Shown piece after piece: positions 26,424 through 35,415 of a stretch of 64,000 bases of DNA (position 1 is its first letter; each line of letters starts with the position of its first letter). The DNA is taken from NCBI GenBank assembly GCA_963834825.1, contig CAWICZ010000014.1, positions 496,001-560,000 on the forward strand. The letters are read 5' to 3'. The DNA comes from JACDAN01 sp963834825 (lineage in GTDB: Bacteria; Actinomycetota; Thermoleophilia; Gaiellales; Gaiellaceae). The notes below the pieces were generated by a model. That model searched no databases and was not told the origin of the DNA. It saw nothing but the letters and a program-made list of their open reading frames with translations. The translations under genes were made by a program, and so were the position numbers.

Positions 26424-27427
26424 AGGACGTCCTCCCGACACTCGAGCAATGGACAGGAGAGAAGCTCCGTGTCGCGACGGCGACGGTGGTCAAGACGGAA
26501 CGCTCGGCGCCGCGCGACGCGGGCGCCGTGCTCGCCGTTTCCGAACGGGGTGAGGTCGCCGGCTCCGTCACCGGCGGGTGCGTGGAGCCGGCCGTCTTTC
26601 GCGAGGCCGAGGAGGTGCTCGCCGGCGGGCCGCCGCGCCTTAAGACCTACGGGATCGCGGACGACGAGGCGCTCGAAGTCGGCCTGCCGTGCGGCGGTAC
26701 CGTCCACATCTTCGTCGACGCGCTCGATCCCGTTCTCGTCGCGCCGCTGGCCGAGGCAATCCGCGCCGAGCAGCCGGTCGCGCTCGAGGTGAAGATCTCC
26801 GGTCAGCACATTGGAGCCAAACGGCTCATCCGCGCCGGCGACGACGGGGCGGCTGGTGAGCTCCTCGCTCGAGGCGAGACCGGGCTCATCGAAGAGGCCG
26901 GCGAGCAGGTTTTCGTCTCGTCGTTCGGGCCACGGCCGAGCATGTACGTCTTCGGCGCCGTCGACCACGCCGCAGCGGTCGCCGAGCTCGGGCGCTTCCT
27001 CGGCTACCACGTCACCGTTTGCGACGCCCGGGCGAAGTTCACGACGCGGGAGCGTTTTCCCAACGTCGACAAGCTCGTCGTCGATTGGCCCGACCGGTTT
27101 CTGGCGCAGGCGGCTGTCGACGAGCGGACGGCCATCATCGTTCTCACCCACGACCACAAGTTCGACGTGCCGCTGCTCCGGGTCGCACTCGAGACGAATG
27201 CCGGCTACATCGGCGCGATGGGCTCGCAGCGGACGACGGACGAGCGCGAGCGCAAACTTCGCGAGGAGGGCGTCACCGACGAGCAGCTGAGCCGCGTCCA
27301 CGCACCGATCGGGCTGCGGATCGCCGCGCGGACACCCGAGGAGGTGGCGGTGGCGATCGCAGCCGAGCTCGTCTCCGTCGTCCGAGGCGGGGTCCCGGCA
27401 CGCGCGTGGGAGCTCGTGGCGCTGTGA
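26420..27427 (+). CDS. XdhC family molybdenum cofactor maturation protein
   Basis: The 335-residue protein has the XdhC_CoxI cap (GEVAGSVTGGCVEPAVFREAEEVL and GLPCGGTVHIFVD) and a C-terminal Rossmann domain (MYVFGAVDHAAAVAELGRFLGY, then LTHDHKFDVPLL and YIGAMGSQRT). It is the standard-length paralogue of the preceding fusion gene. The ATG overlaps the upstream TGA by one ATGA. It is expected to deliver or sulfurate the Mo cofactor for the downstream CoxL. Confidence 0.88.
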   Translation: MKDVLPTLEQWTGEKLRVATATVVKTERSAPRDAGAVLAVSERGEVAGSVTGGCVEPAVFREAEEVLAGGPPRLKTYGIADDEALEVGLPCGGTVHIFVDALDPVLVAPLAEAIRAEQPVALEVKISGQHIGAKRLIRAGDDGAAGELLARGETGLIEEAGEQVFVSSFGPRPSMYVFGAVDHAAAVAELGRFLGYHVTVCDARAKFTTRERFPNVDKLVVDWPDRFLAQAAVDERTAIIVLTHDHKFDVPLLRVALETNAGYIGAMGSQRTTDERERKLREEGVTDEQLSRVHAPIGLRIAARTPEEVAVAIAAELVSVVRGGVPARAWELVAL

Positions 27428-27495
27428 AGCGCGAGAGCTCGATCGAGGTCCTCGCCTCGCCCGAGCAGCCTTGGGGCATCCAGAAAGGAGCTGAA

Positions 27496-27954
27496 GTGAG
27501 ACCTGTTGGGATCACCGTGAACGGGGTTGCCCGCGAGGCGGACGTCGAGCCGCGCGAGCTGCTCGTCTATTTCCTGCGGGAGCAGCTGGGACTGACGGGG
27601 ACCGTCGTCGGCTGTGACACATCGTCGTGCGGCGCCTGCACGGTGCTCCTCGACGGCGAGTCGGTCAAGTCGTGCACCGTGCTCGCGGTGCAGGCGGACG
27701 GGCGCGAAGTGACGACGATCGAAGGGCTCGCTTCGAACGGGCAGCTCCATCCCGTCCAGCAGGCTTTTCACGAGAACCACGGGCTTCAGTGCGGCTACTG
27801 CACGCCGGGGATGGTGATGGCGACGGTGAGCCTCCTGACCGAGCACCCGAGCCCGAGCGACGAGGAGATCCGACACCTGCTCGAAGGCAACCTCTGCCGC
27901 TGCACCGGCTACCAGAACATCGTCAAGGCCGTGAAAGCGGCCGCCACCGCGTAA
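27496..27954 (+). CDS. coxS: CO dehydrogenase-like small subunit, two [2Fe-2S] clusters
   Basis: This 152-residue electron-transfer subunit has an N-terminal plant-ferredoxin-type cluster motif, GCDTSSCGACTVLLDGE, plus SC. A C-terminal second cluster is in LQCGYCTPGM and GNLCRCTGYQNI. The GTG at 27496 is chosen because AAAGGAG ends 5 nt upstream and the protein then starts RPVGITVNG as in the family; the open frame extends back to the xdhC stop. It lies in the order S-L-M typical of form II clusters. Confidence 0.9.
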   Translation: MRPVGITVNGVAREADVEPRELLVYFLREQLGLTGTVVGCDTSSCGACTVLLDGESVKSCTVLAVQADGREVTTIEGLASNGQLHPVQQAFHENHGLQCGYCTPGMVMATVSLLTEHPSPSDEEIRHLLEGNLCRCTGYQNIVKAVKAAATA

Positions 27955-27965
27955 AGGAGGGGGAG

Positions 27966-30335
27966 ATGGCAGTCACCGAAGAGAAAACGGCCCCCTACGT
28001 CGGGCGGTCGGTCGCGCGCAAGGAGGACGCGAAGCTCCTCACGGGCCAGTCCCGCTACATCGATGACATCACGCTGCCCGGGATGGTCTGGGCCTCCGTC
28101 GTCCGCAGCCCCTTCGCGCACGCGCGCATCAAGAGCGTGGACGTGTCGAAAGCCCTGGAGGCCGAGGGTGTCGTCGCCGCGTTCAGCGGAGCAGACCTCG
28201 AAGACGACTGGAAGGCGACGCTCCCGTGCGTGTGGCTCGTGACCGAGGACACGAAGCAGCCGTTCCACCGGCCGATCGCCACGGACAAGGCCCGCCACGT
28301 CGGCGACGGCGTCGCCGTCGTCATCGCCGAAAGTCGCGCGCTCGCCAAGGACGCCGCCGAGCTCGTCGAGGTCGACTACGAGCCCCTCGAGGCGGTCGTC
28401 GACCCGGAGGCCGCACTCGCCGACGGCGCTCCCATCGTCCACGAGGAGTTCGACACGAACCGCTGCTACACGTGGACGCTGAAGACCGACAACTCCGACG
28501 GCGTGTTCGCTGACGCGCCCGTCACCGTCAAGGAGCGCTACCGCCAGCAGCGGCTCGTTCCCAACGCCATCGAGCCGCGCGGTGTGCTCGCCCAGTACCT
28601 CGAAGCGCAGGACGAGTACACGCTCTGGTCGGCGACGCAGATCCCGCACATCGCCCGCTTCTGGCTCTCGATCTCGAACGGGATTCCCGAGTCGCGCCTG
28701 CGCGTGATCGCTCCCGATGTCGGCGGCGGCTTCGGCTCGAAGCTCAACGTCTACGCCGAGGAGGCGCTCGCCCTCGCGCTGGCGAAGCGGCTCAACCGGC
28801 CGGTCAAGTGGATCGAGGAGCGGTTGGAAGCCTACGTCTCCACCATCCACGGCCGCGACCATTGGCAGGAGATCGAGCTGGCGGCTGACGAGGACGGGAG
28901 GATCCGAGGCGTCCGCGTCCGGCTGACCGTCGGGCTCGGTGCCTACCTCCAGCTGGTCACGGCGGGGACGCCGATCCTCGGCGCGTGGGTTTACGGCGGC
29001 GCGTACAACGTCGAGGCCTACGACTTCGAATGCGTGGGCGTCTTCACGACGACAACGCCGACGGATGCCTATCGCGGTGCCGGACGGCCCGAGGCTACGT
29101 ACGCGATCGAGCGAGCCGTGGATGCGCTTGCACGCAAGCTCGAAATGGATCCGGTCGAGCTACGCCGCAAGAACTTCATCACCGAGTTCCCCAAGGAGCT
29201 CGCCTCCGGCCTCACGGTCGACTCGGGCGACTTCCACGGCGCTCTCGACAAGGCACTCGAGCTGCTCGACTACGAGGGTCTGCGCCGCGAGCAGGCGGAG
29301 CGGCGCGAGCAGGGCGACACGAAGGAACTCGGCGTCGGCTTCTCCACCTACACCGAGATGTGCGGGCTAGCGCCGTCACGCATTCTCGGCGCCCTCCTCT
29401 ACGCAGCCGGCGGCTGGGACGCGGCGACGATTCGCTGCCTGCCCACGGGGAGCGTCCAAGTCTTCATCGGGACTTCGCCGCACGGCCAGGGGCACGTGAC
29501 CACGTTCTCACAGATCGTCGCCGACAGGCTCGGCGTCGCCCTCGAGGACGTCGAGGTCATACACGGCGACACATCGCTCATGCAGCTCGGCCTCGATACC
29601 TACGGGAGCCGAAGCCTCACGGTCGGCGGCGTCGCGCTCTACTACGCCGCCGACAAGATCCTCGACAAGGCGCGCAAGCTCGTGGCCCACAAGCTCGAGG
29701 TCGCCGAGGACGACCTCGAGGTCGAAGGCGGCCGCCTCGCGATCAAAGGCACCGACCGCGCCATGACCGTGACCGAGGCGGCGCTCCACGCCTTTACCGC
29801 CCATGACCTTCCGGACGGCCTCGAGCCCGGCCTCGAGGCGACCTACGCCTACGACCCGCCTAACTTCAGCTGGCCGGGTGGCGCGCACATCTGCGTCGTC
29901 GAGGTCGACACCGAAACGGGCTCGGTCGACCTGCGGCGTTACGTCGCTGTGGACGAGGTCGGCAAGGTGATCAACCCGATGATCGTCGACGGGATGGTGC
30001 ACGGCGGCGTTGCGCAGGGCATCGGCCAGGCGCTCTTCGAGGAGGCGATCTACGACGAGGACGGCAACCTGACCACGGGCTCGATGGTCAGCTACATCGT
30101 CCCGTCGGCGGCCGAGCTGATCGACATCGAGACCGACCGCGTCGAGGCGCCCAGCCCGACGAACCCGATGGGCGTCAAAGGCGTGGGTGAGACAGGCACG
30201 ATCGCGTCGACTCCGGCCATCATCGGCGCGGTCGTCGACGCGCTGTCGCCCTACGGCGTCACCGACGTTCCGATGCCGGCCAAGCCCGAGAACGTCTGGC
30301 GAGCGATCCAGGACGCGAAAGGCGGTGCGAAGTGA
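27966..30335 (+). CDS. coxL: Form II CO dehydrogenase-like molybdenum large subunit
   Basis: This 789-residue member of the xanthine oxidase family binds molybdopterin cytosine dinucleotide. Residues 368-374 read AYRGAGR, the loop used to define form II (form I has AYXCSFR with the Cu-binding Cys). VGGGFGSK and the late GVGETGT motif with the catalytic Glu are present. Form II enzymes are often annotated CoxL, but their CO oxidation is not established and their true substrate is often unknown. The AAAGGAGGGGGAG ribosome site is strong. The stop overlaps the coxM start. Confidence 0.9.
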   Translation: MAVTEEKTAPYVGRSVARKEDAKLLTGQSRYIDDITLPGMVWASVVRSPFAHARIKSVDVSKALEAEGVVAAFSGADLEDDWKATLPCVWLVTEDTKQPFHRPIATDKARHVGDGVAVVIAESRALAKDAAELVEVDYEPLEAVVDPEAALADGAPIVHEEFDTNRCYTWTLKTDNSDGVFADAPVTVKERYRQQRLVPNAIEPRGVLAQYLEAQDEYTLWSATQIPHIARFWLSISNGIPESRLRVIAPDVGGGFGSKLNVYAEEALALALAKRLNRPVKWIEERLEAYVSTIHGRDHWQEIELAADEDGRIRGVRVRLTVGLGAYLQLVTAGTPILGAWVYGGAYNVEAYDFECVGVFTTTTPTDAYRGAGRPEATYAIERAVDALARKLEMDPVELRRKNFITEFPKELASGLTVDSGDFHGALDKALELLDYEGLRREQAERREQGDTKELGVGFSTYTEMCGLAPSRILGALLYAAGGWDAATIRCLPTGSVQVFIGTSPHGQGHVTTFSQIVADRLGVALEDVEVIHGDTSLMQLGLDTYGSRSLTVGGVALYYAADKILDKARKLVAHKLEVAEDDLEVEGGRLAIKGTDRAMTVTEAALHAFTAHDLPDGLEPGLEATYAYDPPNFSWPGGAHICVVEVDTETGSVDLRRYVAVDEVGKVINPMIVDGMVHGGVAQGIGQALFEEAIYDEDGNLTTGSMVSYIVPSAAELIDIETDRVEAPSPTNPMGVKGVGETGTIASTPAIIGAVVDALSPYGVTDVPMPAKPENVWRAIQDAKGGAK

Positions 30336-31147
30336 TCCCGGCTTCCTTCGACTACGAGCGCGCCGAATCCGTCGACCATGCGCTCGAGCTGCTCGGCTCC
30401 GGGCGCGACGCGAAGCTCCTCGCCGGCGGGCATTCGCTCCTGCCGCTGATGAAGCTCCGCTTCGCGCGGCCGGAGCTCCTCGTCGACATCGGCCGGCTCA
30501 CCGACCTCTCCTATGTGCGAGAGGACGGCGACCGCATCGCGATCGGGGCCCTCACCCGCTACCACGACCTCGAGCGCGACGAGCTCCTCCGCGACGGGTG
30601 CGCGATCGTGGCGCAGGCTTCAGCGGAGGTCGGCGACCCGCAGGTGCGTCACCTGGGGACGATCGGCGGCTCCGCCGCGCACGGGGATCCGTCCTCCGAT
30701 ATTCCGACCGTGCTTCTCGCGCTCGAAGCGGAGCTCGTCGTGCGCGGACCGGGCGGCGAGCGAACGGTGAACGCGGGCGACATGTTCACCGGCTTCTTCG
30801 AAACCGCCGTTGGGCCGCAGGAGATCCTTACGGAGATCCGGGTGCCGAAAGCCGGCGGCACGTACGTCAAGTTCAACCGGCGCGCGCAGGACTGGGCGAT
30901 CGTCGGGGTCGCCGTAGCGCGAACGAACGGAGCTGCGCAGGTCGCGCTCACAAACATGGGCCACACGCCGCTGCGCGCGCGTGGAGTCGAGGAGGCGCTC
31001 GGGTCGGGCGCCGACCCGGCGACGGCCGCCGAGCGCGCCGCCGAGGGAACGAGCCCGCCCAGCGACCACAACGCCAGCGCCGAGTTCCGCGGTCACCTGG
31101 CGACGGTGCTCGTGCGCCGCGCTCTCGAGGAGGCGCTCGCGCGGTAG
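30332..31147 (+). CDS. coxM: CO dehydrogenase-like FAD-binding medium subunit
   Basis: This 271-residue FAD subunit passes electrons from the Fe-S subunit to the respiratory chain. FAD-contacting motifs are LLAGGHSLLPLMKLR near residue 30 and TIGGSAAHGDPSSD near residue 110. The GTG start overlaps the coxL TGA as GTGA. The C-terminal domain is complete. The stop codon overlaps the next gene as GTAG. Confidence 0.9.
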   Translation: MIPASFDYERAESVDHALELLGSGRDAKLLAGGHSLLPLMKLRFARPELLVDIGRLTDLSYVREDGDRIAIGALTRYHDLERDELLRDGCAIVAQASAEVGDPQVRHLGTIGGSAAHGDPSSDIPTVLLALEAELVVRGPGGERTVNAGDMFTGFFETAVGPQEILTEIRVPKAGGTYVKFNRRAQDWAIVGVAVARTNGAAQVALTNMGHTPLRARGVEEALGSGADPATAAERAAEGTSPPSDHNASAEFRGHLATVLVRRALEEALAR

Positions 31148-32265
31148 CGTCGTATTGGCTCGAAGAGCCTGCCGAGCCTCTCCGGACTCGGAGGTACGAG
31201 GGTGGGGTGGACGTCGCCGTCGTCGGGGGCGGTGTCACGGGCCTTTCGTGCGCGCTGACCCTGGCGGACAGTGGAAAGCGGGCCCGCGTGTACGAGGCGC
31301 GCACGATCGCCTCCGGAGCGAGCGGACGGAGCGGCGGGTTCGCGCTCCGTGGCGGGGCGATGCCCTATGACCAGGCGCGGGAGCGCCTCGGCGCCGAGCG
31401 CGCTGCGGGGCTCTGGCGGCTGACCGAACGGGCCCTGGACCGGATGGAGGGACTTGCCGGCGATGCGCTGCGGCGCGTCGGCAGCCTCCGCTTGGCTGCC
31501 GACGAGGACGAGCTCGCGGATCTGATTGCCGAGTACGAGGCGCTTCGCGCCGACGGGTTCGCAGCCGAGTGGATCGACGAGCCCGCCGGTCGGCTCGCCG
31601 GCCGCTACCCGGGTGCGCTCCTGCACGTACGCGACGGGGCGCTCCAGCCGGCGCGGTGGATCCGGCGGCTCGCCGCCGCGGCGGCGGACGCGGGCGCCGA
31701 GATCCGCGAGCACGAGCGCGTGACGTTCCTCGACGAGCTCGACGCCGAGGCTGTCGTCGTGGCCAGCGACGGCTACCCCAGTGGGCTGCCCGGCGTCCTG
31801 GACGACGTCGTGCAGCCGATGCGCGGTCAGGTCGTCGCCACCGAACCGCTTGCGGATCGGCTCTACGAGCGGCCCCACTACGCGCGGCGCGGGCTGGATT
31901 ACTGGCAGCAGCTCCCGAACGGCCGCCTTGTCGTCGGCGGCAGCCGTGACGTGAACCTGGCCCGTGAGTCGACCTCAGAGGAGGCGACGACGCCGGAGGT
32001 GCAGTCGGCGCTGGAGGCGGTGGTTCGCGAGCTGGTCGGAACACAGCCCGCGATCACCCATCGCTGGTCGGGGATCTTCGGCCTGAGCCCCGACGACCTT
32101 CCGCTGGTCGGCGCCGTCCGCGATCGCGCGGGCGTCTGGGTCTCGCGCGGCTACTCGGGCCACGGGAACGTGCTCGGGCTCGCGTGCGGCGAGCTGGTTG
32201 CGAAGGCGATCCTCGGCCGCCGCGAGCCCGAGCTGGAGCTGTTCGACCCGGCGCGGCTGCTCTAG
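31144..32265 (+). CDS. FAD-dependent amine/glycine oxidase-like oxidoreductase
   Basis: The DAO-type flavoprotein has the dinucleotide motif VDVAVVGGGVTGLSCALTLA, then ASGASGRSGGFALRG, and the late YSGHGNVLGLACGELVA. The first conventional start is GTG 31207, but the 21 codons before it (SYWLEEPAEPL...) match the usual N-terminus of this family. They contain no ATG/GTG/TTG. The frame enters at GTA 31144, which overlaps the coxM TAG stop as GTAG. The substrate is unknown. It is probably transcribed with coxSLM. Its 3' end overlaps the VOC gene tail by 4 nt. Confidence 0.8.
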   Translation, partial: VASYWLEEPAEPLRTRRYEGGVDVAVVGGGVTGLSCALTLADSGKRARVYEARTIASGASGRSGGFALRGGAMPYDQARERLGAERAAGLWRLTERALDRMEGLAGDALRRVGSLRLAADEDELADLIAEYEALRADGFAAEWIDEPAGRLAGRYPGALLHVRDGALQPARWIRRLAAAAADAGAEIREHERVTFLDELDAEAVVVASDGYPSGLPGVLDDVVQPMRGQVVATEPLADRLYERPHYARRGLDYWQQLPNGRLVVGGSRDVNLARESTSEEATTPEVQSALEAVVRELVGTQPAITHRWSGIFGLSPDDLPLVGAVRDRAGVWVSRGYSGHGNVLGLACGELVAKAILGRREPELELFDPARLL

Positions 32266-32633
32266 CCCTGCTGCTCGGGCTGGGGTGCGCTGTCGTCGGT
32301 CTGCCAGAGCGAGAACTCGTTGCCTTCGGTGTCCGTAGCGCGGGCATACCAGCCCATCCCGGGCACCGGCTCCTTGCCTTCGACCTTGCCACCCAGCTCC
32401 TGGATCTTCTGGCCGGCGGCGTCGATGTTCTCGACGGCGAAGTAGCTGATCAGACCCGTCTCACCCTGCTGCTGCGGGTAGACGGCACCGCCCTCGTTCT
32501 CGCCGGTCTGGAACATGTGGTACTCGATCGGCCCTTCCATCGTCTGGAACTCGTAGCCGAACATCGTGCTCCAGAAGTTCTTGGCGCGGCTCGTGTCCTG
32601 CGCCGGGATCTCGAAATGGATGATTCCGGGCAT
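32262..32633 (-). CDS. VOC-superfamily (glyoxalase-like) protein
   Basis: This 123-residue protein has two beta-alpha-beta-beta-beta modules. IIHFEIPAQDTSRAKNFWSTMFGYEF opens the first, and WYARATDTEGNEFSLWQTDDS closes the second with the conserved terminal Glu region. GAGGAGGGGAG precedes the ATG. Members bind metal and act on varied small molecules; many of this subtype are of unknown substrate. It stands alone between the cox cluster and the ocd/pnt operon, with an empty 145-nt gap on its upstream side. Confidence 0.8.
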   Translation of the reverse strand: MPGIIHFEIPAQDTSRAKNFWSTMFGYEFQTMEGPIEYHMFQTGENEGGAVYPQQQGETGLISYFAVENIDAAGQKIQELGGKVEGKEPVPGMGWYARATDTEGNEFSLWQTDDSAPQPEQQG

Positions 32634-32778
32634 CCAGCTCCCCTCCTCGTCTCGTTGGAAGGTGGCAGGCTAGCGCCGCGGGTGCCGTGACGGTGGCGGG
32701 GTTCACGACCTCTTCACCGAGTGGTGGACATACGCCTTCGAGCCGCGCCGCGGGTCAGCATGGTGTGGGGGCCGGGCG

Positions 32779-33720
32779 CTAGAGCTCGAGGGCCGGCAGC
32801 TCGAGCTCGTCGGCGCGTTCCAATGCCGCCAGCGCGACGGCCAGGTCCTGGATCGCGAGCCCGGTGGAGTCGAAGACGGTGATGTCGTCGGGCGAGCGCC
32901 GACCGTCCGCGGTCCCGGCGAGGACGTCGCCCAGCTGGGTCGCATCCTCCCGAGCCAACGCTCCCGCCTCGACCGCATGTACGAGGTCGCCGTTGTGGCT
33001 CGCCTGTTCCCAGTCGTCGCAGAACACCCGGACACGGGCCAGCTCCTCGACGGCGATCTCGGCCTTGCCCGGTCCGTCCGCGCCCATCAGGCTCACGTGC
33101 TGGCCGGCGCGGAGGCTCCCTTCCGCGAACACGATTTCGTGTCCCGGAGTCACCGTGGCGACGAGGTCGGCGTCGAGCGCCACGTCCTGGCTCTTCGCCG
33201 CCTCGGCGCCGAGTTCAGCTGCCGCCGCCTCCGCCCGCCCGCGGTCGACGTCCCAGAGCGACACGGAGCGCCCGCGGGCAAGAAACGTGCGCGCCACCGC
33301 CCGCCCGTTCACACCGGCTCCGATCACGGCGGCGGTCTCAGCGTCCGGTCGGCCCAGCGTCTCCGCCGCGAGCACGGCGGCCGCGCCCGTCCGCAGCGCA
33401 GTCACGGCGCCGGCGTCGAGCACGGCGACGGGCATCCCGTTCGACGCGTCGGAGAGAAGGACGAGGCCGGTCACGGTCGGGAGCCCGATCTCGGGGTTGC
33501 CGGGAAAAGAGGTCACCCACTTCAACAGCGCGAACCCGCTCCCCAGAGCAGGCATGGCGCGAAAGTCTCCGGCCGGATACGCCGGCACATACACCTTGGA
33601 CGGCATCGACCACTCGCCCCGGGCGTAGGCCACGAACGCGTCACGGACGACCTCGACCGCCCGTTGGGGCGACACAGCGGCCTCGACATCTCCGGCCGCG
33701 AAGACCGGAACTACGGTCAA
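32779..33720 (-). CDS. Ornithine cyclodeaminase/mu-crystallin family dehydrogenase
   Basis: This 313-residue protein has the family N-terminal fold (MPSKVYVPAYPAGDFRAMPAL) and an NAD(P) Rossmann motif AAVIGAGVNGRAVARTFLARG near residue 135. Members include ornithine cyclodeaminase, alanine dehydrogenase and ketimine reductases; the exact substrate cannot be read here. The TTG start overlaps the pntB TGA as TTGA, making it the last gene of the transhydrogenase operon, an unusual partner. Confidence 0.8.
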   Translation of the reverse strand: MTVVPVFAAGDVEAAVSPQRAVEVVRDAFVAYARGEWSMPSKVYVPAYPAGDFRAMPALGSGFALLKWVTSFPGNPEIGLPTVTGLVLLSDASNGMPVAVLDAGAVTALRTGAAAVLAAETLGRPDAETAAVIGAGVNGRAVARTFLARGRSVSLWDVDRGRAEAAAAELGAEAAKSQDVALDADLVATVTPGHEIVFAEGSLRAGQHVSLMGADGPGKAEIAVEELARVRVFCDDWEQASHNGDLVHAVEAGALAREDATQLGDVLAGTADGRRSPDDITVFDSTGLAIQDLAVALAALERADELELPALEL

Positions 33721-35111
33721 ACGCCCTTGACCGACGCGACGAGCTTCTCGAGCGCGGCCTTCGCGTCGTCGAAGAGCATCACCGTCTTCGGGTCGTAGAA
33801 CAGCGGGTTGTCGACGCCCGCGAACCCCGGTGACAGGCTGCGCTTGATCACGACGACGTTGTGCGCCTTGTCGACGTCGAGGATCGGCATCCCGTAGATC
33901 GGGTTGCCCGGCTGGCTTCGCGCGGCAGGGTTGACGACGTCGTTCGCCCCGACGACGACGACGACGTCGGTCTGCGGGAACTCGGGGTTGATCTGCTCCA
34001 TCTCGAAGAGCTCGTCGTACGGAACGTTGGCCTCGGCGAGCAGCACGTTCATGTGCCCCGGCATGCGGCCGGCGACGGGATGGATCGCGTAGCGCACGTC
34101 GACGCCCTTCTCCTCCAGCAGATCGCCGAGGTTGCGCACGTCGTGCTGGGCCTGGGCGACGGCGAGCCCGTACCCGGGGACGAAGACCACGCGGCGCGCG
34201 TAGGCGAGCATGTACGCGATGTCGTCCGGCGACGCCGTCCGCACGCCGCCGTCGCCGTCGACCGCGGCCACCGCCGCCGCTGCGGGCTCAGGAGCCGCTC
34301 CGAAGGCCCCGAAGAGCGTCTGCCGGAGCGGCCGGCCCATCGCCTTGCCCATGAGGATCGTCAGCAGCGTTCCCGAGGCGCCGACGAGCGTGCCGCCGAT
34401 GATCAGCGCGGTGTTGTCGAGCACGAAACCCGTCGATGCCGCCGCGAGGCCGGTGAAGGCGTTCAGGAGCGAGATCACAACCGGCATGTCTGCACCGCCG
34501 ATCGGCAGCACGAACAGCAACCCGAGGACGAGGGCGCCGATCATCAGCAGGACGAGCCAGACGCCGTTCTCCGTCGTCGCGGTGAGCACGATCAGCGTGA
34601 CGAGCACGGCGCCCAGCACCGCGTTGATCGCGTTCTGCGCCGGGAAGACGATCGGGCGGCCCGGGACGAACTCCTGGAGCTTCCCGAAGGCGACCAGGCT
34701 TCCCCAGAAGCTCACGGAGCCGATCAGCGCCGAGAACAGGATCCCGACGATCTCCTCGGTCCTCATCCTGCCCGCGAGCGGCGCCAACCGGTGAAACTCG
34801 GCCGCGGCGATCAGTGCAGCCGCGCCGCCCCCGACCCCGTTGAAGAGCGCGACCATCTGAGGAATCGCGGTCATCCGCACCAGCCGGGCCGAGGCGACGC
34901 CGATCACCGCGCCGACGGCGATGCCGGCGAGCATCAGCCAGTACGTATCGATCTCCGGGATCGCGAAGGTGGCGCCGACGGCGATCGCCATGCCGGCGGC
35001 GCCGATCAGGTTCCCGGAGCGGGCCGTCCTCGGATGCGACAGGCGCTTGATCGCGATGATCAGGCAGATCGCCGCAACGAGGTAGGCGAGGTCGATCCAG
35101 GTTCTACTCAC
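33717..35111 (-). CDS. pntB: NAD(P) transhydrogenase beta subunit
   Basis: This 464-residue membrane subunit couples proton flow to hydride transfer from NADH to NADP+. The N-terminal ~270 residues form about eight or nine transmembrane helices (for example VLVTLIVLTATTENGVWLVLL). The C-terminal NADP(H) domain has VPGYGLAVAQAQH, IHPVAGRMPGHMNVLLAEA and VVVVGANDVVNPAA. It overlaps pntAB by 8 nt and the next gene by 4 nt. Confidence 0.95.
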   Translation of the reverse strand: MSRTWIDLAYLVAAICLIIAIKRLSHPRTARSGNLIGAAGMAIAVGATFAIPEIDTYWLMLAGIAVGAVIGVASARLVRMTAIPQMVALFNGVGGGAAALIAAAEFHRLAPLAGRMRTEEIVGILFSALIGSVSFWGSLVAFGKLQEFVPGRPIVFPAQNAINAVLGAVLVTLIVLTATTENGVWLVLLMIGALVLGLLFVLPIGGADMPVVISLLNAFTGLAAASTGFVLDNTALIIGGTLVGASGTLLTILMGKAMGRPLRQTLFGAFGAAPEPAAAAVAAVDGDGGVRTASPDDIAYMLAYARRVVFVPGYGLAVAQAQHDVRNLGDLLEEKGVDVRYAIHPVAGRMPGHMNVLLAEANVPYDELFEMEQINPEFPQTDVVVVVGANDVVNPAARSQPGNPIYGMPILDVDKAHNVVVIKRSLSPGFAGVDNPLFYDPKTVMLFDDAKAALEKLVASVKGV

Positions 35112-35415
35112 GCTTGTCCTCGTCCCCGTCCGGCCGACGCTGCTTGAACATCTCGAGCATCCGGTCGGTGACGAGAAAACCGCCGACGATGTTGATCGTC
35201 CCGAAGACGCAGGCGACGAACGCGAGCACCTGCTCGAGCGTCGAGTCGGCGGTGCCGGCGATCAGCATCGCGCCGATCAGCACGATCCCGTGGATCGCGT
35301 TCGTGCCGGACATCAACGGCGTGTGGAGCATCGTCGGCACCTTCGCGATCAGCTCGAAGCCGAGGAAGACGGCGAGCGCGAAGACGGTGAGCTCGACGAC
35401 GAGCTGCCTGTCTAT
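35104..35415 (-). CDS. pntAB: NAD(P) transhydrogenase alpha subunit, membrane part (PntAB); no canonical start
   Basis: This ~100-residue membrane subunit has three helices: VELTVFALAVFLGFELIA, GIVLIGAMLIAG and VLAFVACVFGTINIVGGFLV. PTMLHTPLMSGTNAIHG is the family motif. The first ATG in frame (35340) would remove helix 1. Upstream of it the frame has no ATG/GTG/TTG before the pntAA stop. An ATA at 35413-35415 overlaps the pntAA TAG as ATAG, the same 4-nt geometry as the other coupled genes here. I take the ATA as the likely start. Confidence 0.85.
   Translation of the reverse strand: MDRQLVVELTVFALAVFLGFELIAKVPTMLHTPLMSGTNAIHGIVLIGAMLIAGTADSTLEQVLAFVACVFGTINIVGGFLVTDRMLEMFKQRRPDGDEDKRE

Noticed and set aside
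33861..35147. A 428-codon open frame opposite pntB/pntAB.
   Set aside because: Composition is His/Asp/Arg-rich, with no recognisable domain; it mirrors the hydrophobic helices of PntB.
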